A DNA stretch of 24,492 nt from Firmicutes bacterium CAG:238 (GTDB lineage Bacteria > Bacillota > Clostridia > Peptostreptococcales > Anaerovoracaceae), in NCBI GenBank assembly GCA_000435615.1, contig FR882009.1, positions 24,332 to 48,823 on the forward strand. Reading direction: 5' to 3'. Below, piece after piece: positions 23,076 to 24,492 of this stretch (within the stretch, counting starts at the first letter, position 1; the number at the start of each line of letters is the position of its first letter). The notes beneath the pieces are model-generated. The model did not search any database and had not been told where the DNA came from. It was given only the letters and a program-made list of their open reading frames with translations. The translations under genes and the position numbers were made by a program.

Positions 23076-24023
23076 ATGACAGCAAAAAGTAAAAAGATGT
23101 GGTTATCAATGGTATTTTTGCCGGTGCTGACGGTATTGATCCTGATGTGCGTGGCATTCGCGACAACGGAAAAAGCCGATGCTGCGGCGAAGTATGAGCG
23201 GCTTGATACAAGAGGAACTCCTTACAATACGGGTCAAAGGCTGGAAGCGGCAGGAGGATGGTACTTGAAAGACTGGGGTGAGCTTTACTTTTCAAAGACA
23301 AAAGAAGGAAAAGCCAGAACCTTAGTGAAAACATCCAATCAGCTGCAATATCCGATTCTGACAAACGGATCAAAGGTTTATTACTCCATGGATATTGATT
23401 CTTGGAAGAAGCATAAGGCAAAAATCTATTCAGTTGGTACAAACGGCAAGAACCGAAAATTGATAAAAACTCTGACGATGCAGCCGGGTGAACAACTTGA
23501 GCTGGTAAATATTTATGGAAATCGACTGTATTTTGAAAAACATCGTGACGAAAACTGTAAACTATACTACCTCACATTGGGCAAAAATTCCAAAATAAAA
23601 AAAGTTTCCTCAAACTTTCATCTTAATACGCAAGTGAATGCGGGTCCCGGTGCACGCTATATCTATGACCGCAATCAAACAGATCGCAGTGTGAGAATCT
23701 TTGACTGCAAGACCAATAAGGTTATCCGCAGGATTCCGCAATATGTCTATAAATTCACAGTGATTCAGGACAAGGTATACTATGTACTCAGTGCCGGAAT
23801 GTTTGAGTCGAAAGTTTATCAAGCGTCCTTAAACGGTGCGGACCCAACTGTATTGGTAACCTTGCCGACAGGCTCAATCGGCGTGGATTACTTGGACGAT
23901 ACGGAGGTATACTATCAGGTGGATATCGAGACAGAAACCGGCGTAGAACATTTCCATGTTTATGATTTTGCAACGAAGACGCATCGGCACATTCCTCTGG
24001 AAGAATACAGACTTGGCTATTAG
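23076..24023 (+). CDS. Secreted DUF5050-like beta-propeller-type protein, function unknown
   Basis: This 315-residue protein begins with a basic N-terminus and a hydrophobic segment (about 9-29), followed by KADAAAKY, consistent with signal peptidase cleavage near residue 36 or with a membrane anchor. The rest consists of repeated short beta units of the type SKVYYSMDIDS, GNRLYFEKH, DKVYYVLSAG and TEVYYQVDIE. Several are paired with a GTNGKNRKLI or SLNGADPTVL strand. This is the pattern of DUF5050/YwqL-like propellers found in Bacillota surface or lipoproteins. No lipobox and no sorting signal are seen. The ribosome binding site is poor: AAGGA lies only two bases before ATG 23076. A later start, at ATG 23097, cannot be excluded. 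It follows the sortase-anchored protein and may be coexpressed. Confidence 0.65.
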   Translation: MTAKSKKMWLSMVFLPVLTVLILMCVAFATTEKADAAAKYERLDTRGTPYNTGQRLEAAGGWYLKDWGELYFSKTKEGKARTLVKTSNQLQYPILTNGSKVYYSMDIDSWKKHKAKIYSVGTNGKNRKLIKTLTMQPGEQLELVNIYGNRLYFEKHRDENCKLYYLTLGKNSKIKKVSSNFHLNTQVNAGPGARYIYDRNQTDRSVRIFDCKTNKVIRRIPQYVYKFTVIQDKVYYVLSAGMFESKVYQASLNGADPTVLVTLPTGSIGVDYLDDTEVYYQVDIETETGVEHFHVYDFATKTHRHIPLEEYRLGY

Positions 24024-24067
24024 CAGAAAAACAACAGTAAAATCGGAAACGATGCATAACCCGAACC

Positions 24068-24247
24068 ATGCAGCCGGGAGAAACGGTGAACCCAGCGCAC
24101 ATTATCTTTGAGGGCGACCGTAATATACAGACTGGCACCACCGCGGAGCTAGCAAAAACACGAATATGTCCATATATGACCCCCGTTTCGTGTATGCACT
24201 ACATGTTTCACGGGAATTTTGAATGTTTCACGGCGAGCCGCCACTAA
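24068..24247 (+). pseudogene. Possible remnant of a DUF5050-like gene
   Basis: A 59-codon open frame begins MQPGETVNPAHIIFEGDRN. The neighbouring complete gene has TMQPGEQLELVNIYGNRLY at the start of one of its beta units, so the first part could be a fragment of a related, broken gene. From codon 29 onward the frame runs into the terminal inverted repeat of the 270-bp element and loses any resemblance. It has no ribosome binding site. The similarity is short and may be chance. Confidence 0.3.
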
Positions 24248-24423
24248 ATGCCCGCGGCATGTTCTGTATGTAAAATTATGAGATGTTGAAATTTCAATGG
24301 GTTTGGGGCTCACAGTTTTCAGAAGGTTTTTGATCCAAGAGGGAAATTCACCCATATTTGTCCCATAAGGAGACCCGATACACGAAACACCCCGCTATAG
24401 AGCGGCCGTTCGTGTTTTTGCTA
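24150..24423. mobile_element. MITE-like element with TA-flanked terminal inverted repeats
   Basis: TAGCAAAAACACGAA (24150-24164) is the exact reverse complement of TTCGTGTTTTTGCTA (24409-24423). Read as TA target duplication plus 13-bp terminal repeats, the body is 270 bp (24152-24421). It encodes no transposase. A second inverted pair, GTTTCGTGTA (24185-24194) and TACACGAAAC (24379-24388), lies inside. Each end can also fold alone, using CACGAA with TTCGTG; on the right an inner CCGCT/AGCGG hairpin is added. TA duplication and this size suit a MITE mobilised by an IS630/Tc1-mariner-type transposase. Other copies in the genome would be needed to prove it. Confidence 0.5.
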
Positions 24424-24492
24424 CGGAAGTAAGGGCGACCGCGTCGTGGAAATCATGCGAAGCTGCGAAAAGGAAATCGCGGAGCTTTAGCA

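Larger units (their letters stand above)
24024..24492. other. Right-edge region without a convincing gene
   Basis: These 469 bases contain a possible decayed coding fragment (24068-24247), a 270-bp inverted-repeat element (24152-24421, with TA on both sides), and short words repeated on both sides of that element. The open frame on the minus strand from 24355 to 24149 lies across the element and shows no family features. I see no tRNA, promoter of quality or ribosome binding site here. Confidence 0.6.

Noticed and set aside
23139..23150. Cysteine in LMCVAF of the propeller protein as a lipobox
   Set aside because: Met before Cys and the hydrophobic residues after it do not fit a lipoprotein signal. 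The later Ala-rich KADAAAK is a better cleavage region.
24149..24355. A 68-codon minus-strand frame inside the right-edge element
   Set aside because: It begins and ends within the inverted-repeat element and has no Shine-Dalgarno site and no resemblance to a transposase.

Overview
The window looks like a chromosomal segment of an anaerobic Gram-positive bacterium of the class Clostridia. The support is the tig-clpP-clpX-lonA-engB gene order, strong AGGAGG-type ribosome binding sites, a sortase-anchored surface protein, an ECF-type vitamin transporter and a stand-alone PduL phosphotransacylase. An Anaerovoracaceae or Eubacterium-like host (former Family XIII) is my guess and is not proven by the sequence. 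Every gene I can support lies on the + strand.

Layout. Positions 1-2565 hold the 3' end of a D-Ala-D-Ala carboxypeptidase gene, uvrC, and a small acidic DUF1292 gene. Positions about 2586-2764 hold a cobalamin-type riboswitch ending in an intrinsic terminator. It precedes a tightly overlapping operon (2790-6601) made of EcfT, a single-chain double-ATPase EcfA, an S component, and a small nine-cysteine protein of the family seen with cobamide genes. Together these read as a B12 or corrinoid uptake unit. dapB (6658-7314) and a CYTH-domain protein (7350-7973) follow, each bordered by terminator-like hairpins.

From a good sigma-A-type promoter at 8025-8053, a long protein-quality-control and housekeeping run extends to 15099: trigger factor, ClpP, ClpX, Lon, the ribosome-assembly GTPase EngB, a DUF1232 membrane protein and Hpt. 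pduL (15158-15730) closes with a strong terminator. Positions 15799-20173 hold a membrane protein, a DJ-1/PfpI protein, a PHP-domain phosphoesterase, a beta-CASP/MBL nuclease-like protein and uridine kinase. These genes are closely packed and partly overlapping, which suggests coupled expression.

After 20174 the character changes to accessory and cell-surface material. A promoter and a long leader with tandem perfect hairpins precede an 829-residue secreted protein (signal peptide, InlB-type B repeat, four divergent copies of a roughly 100-residue domain framed by paired cysteines, Gly/Thr/Pro linker, VPKTG sorting signal). A secreted, probably beta-propeller protein of unknown function follows. 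The last ~470 bases have no convincing gene. They contain a 270-bp element with perfect terminal inverted repeats bordered by TA dinucleotides, which looks like a MITE, next to what may be a decayed gene fragment.

The parts that most merit a second look are the cysteine-framed surface repeats with their structured leader, the MITE-like element at the right edge, and the riboswitch-controlled corrinoid transporter with its fused ATPase and cysteine-rich partner. I found no tRNA, rRNA, CRISPR array, transposase or phage gene.
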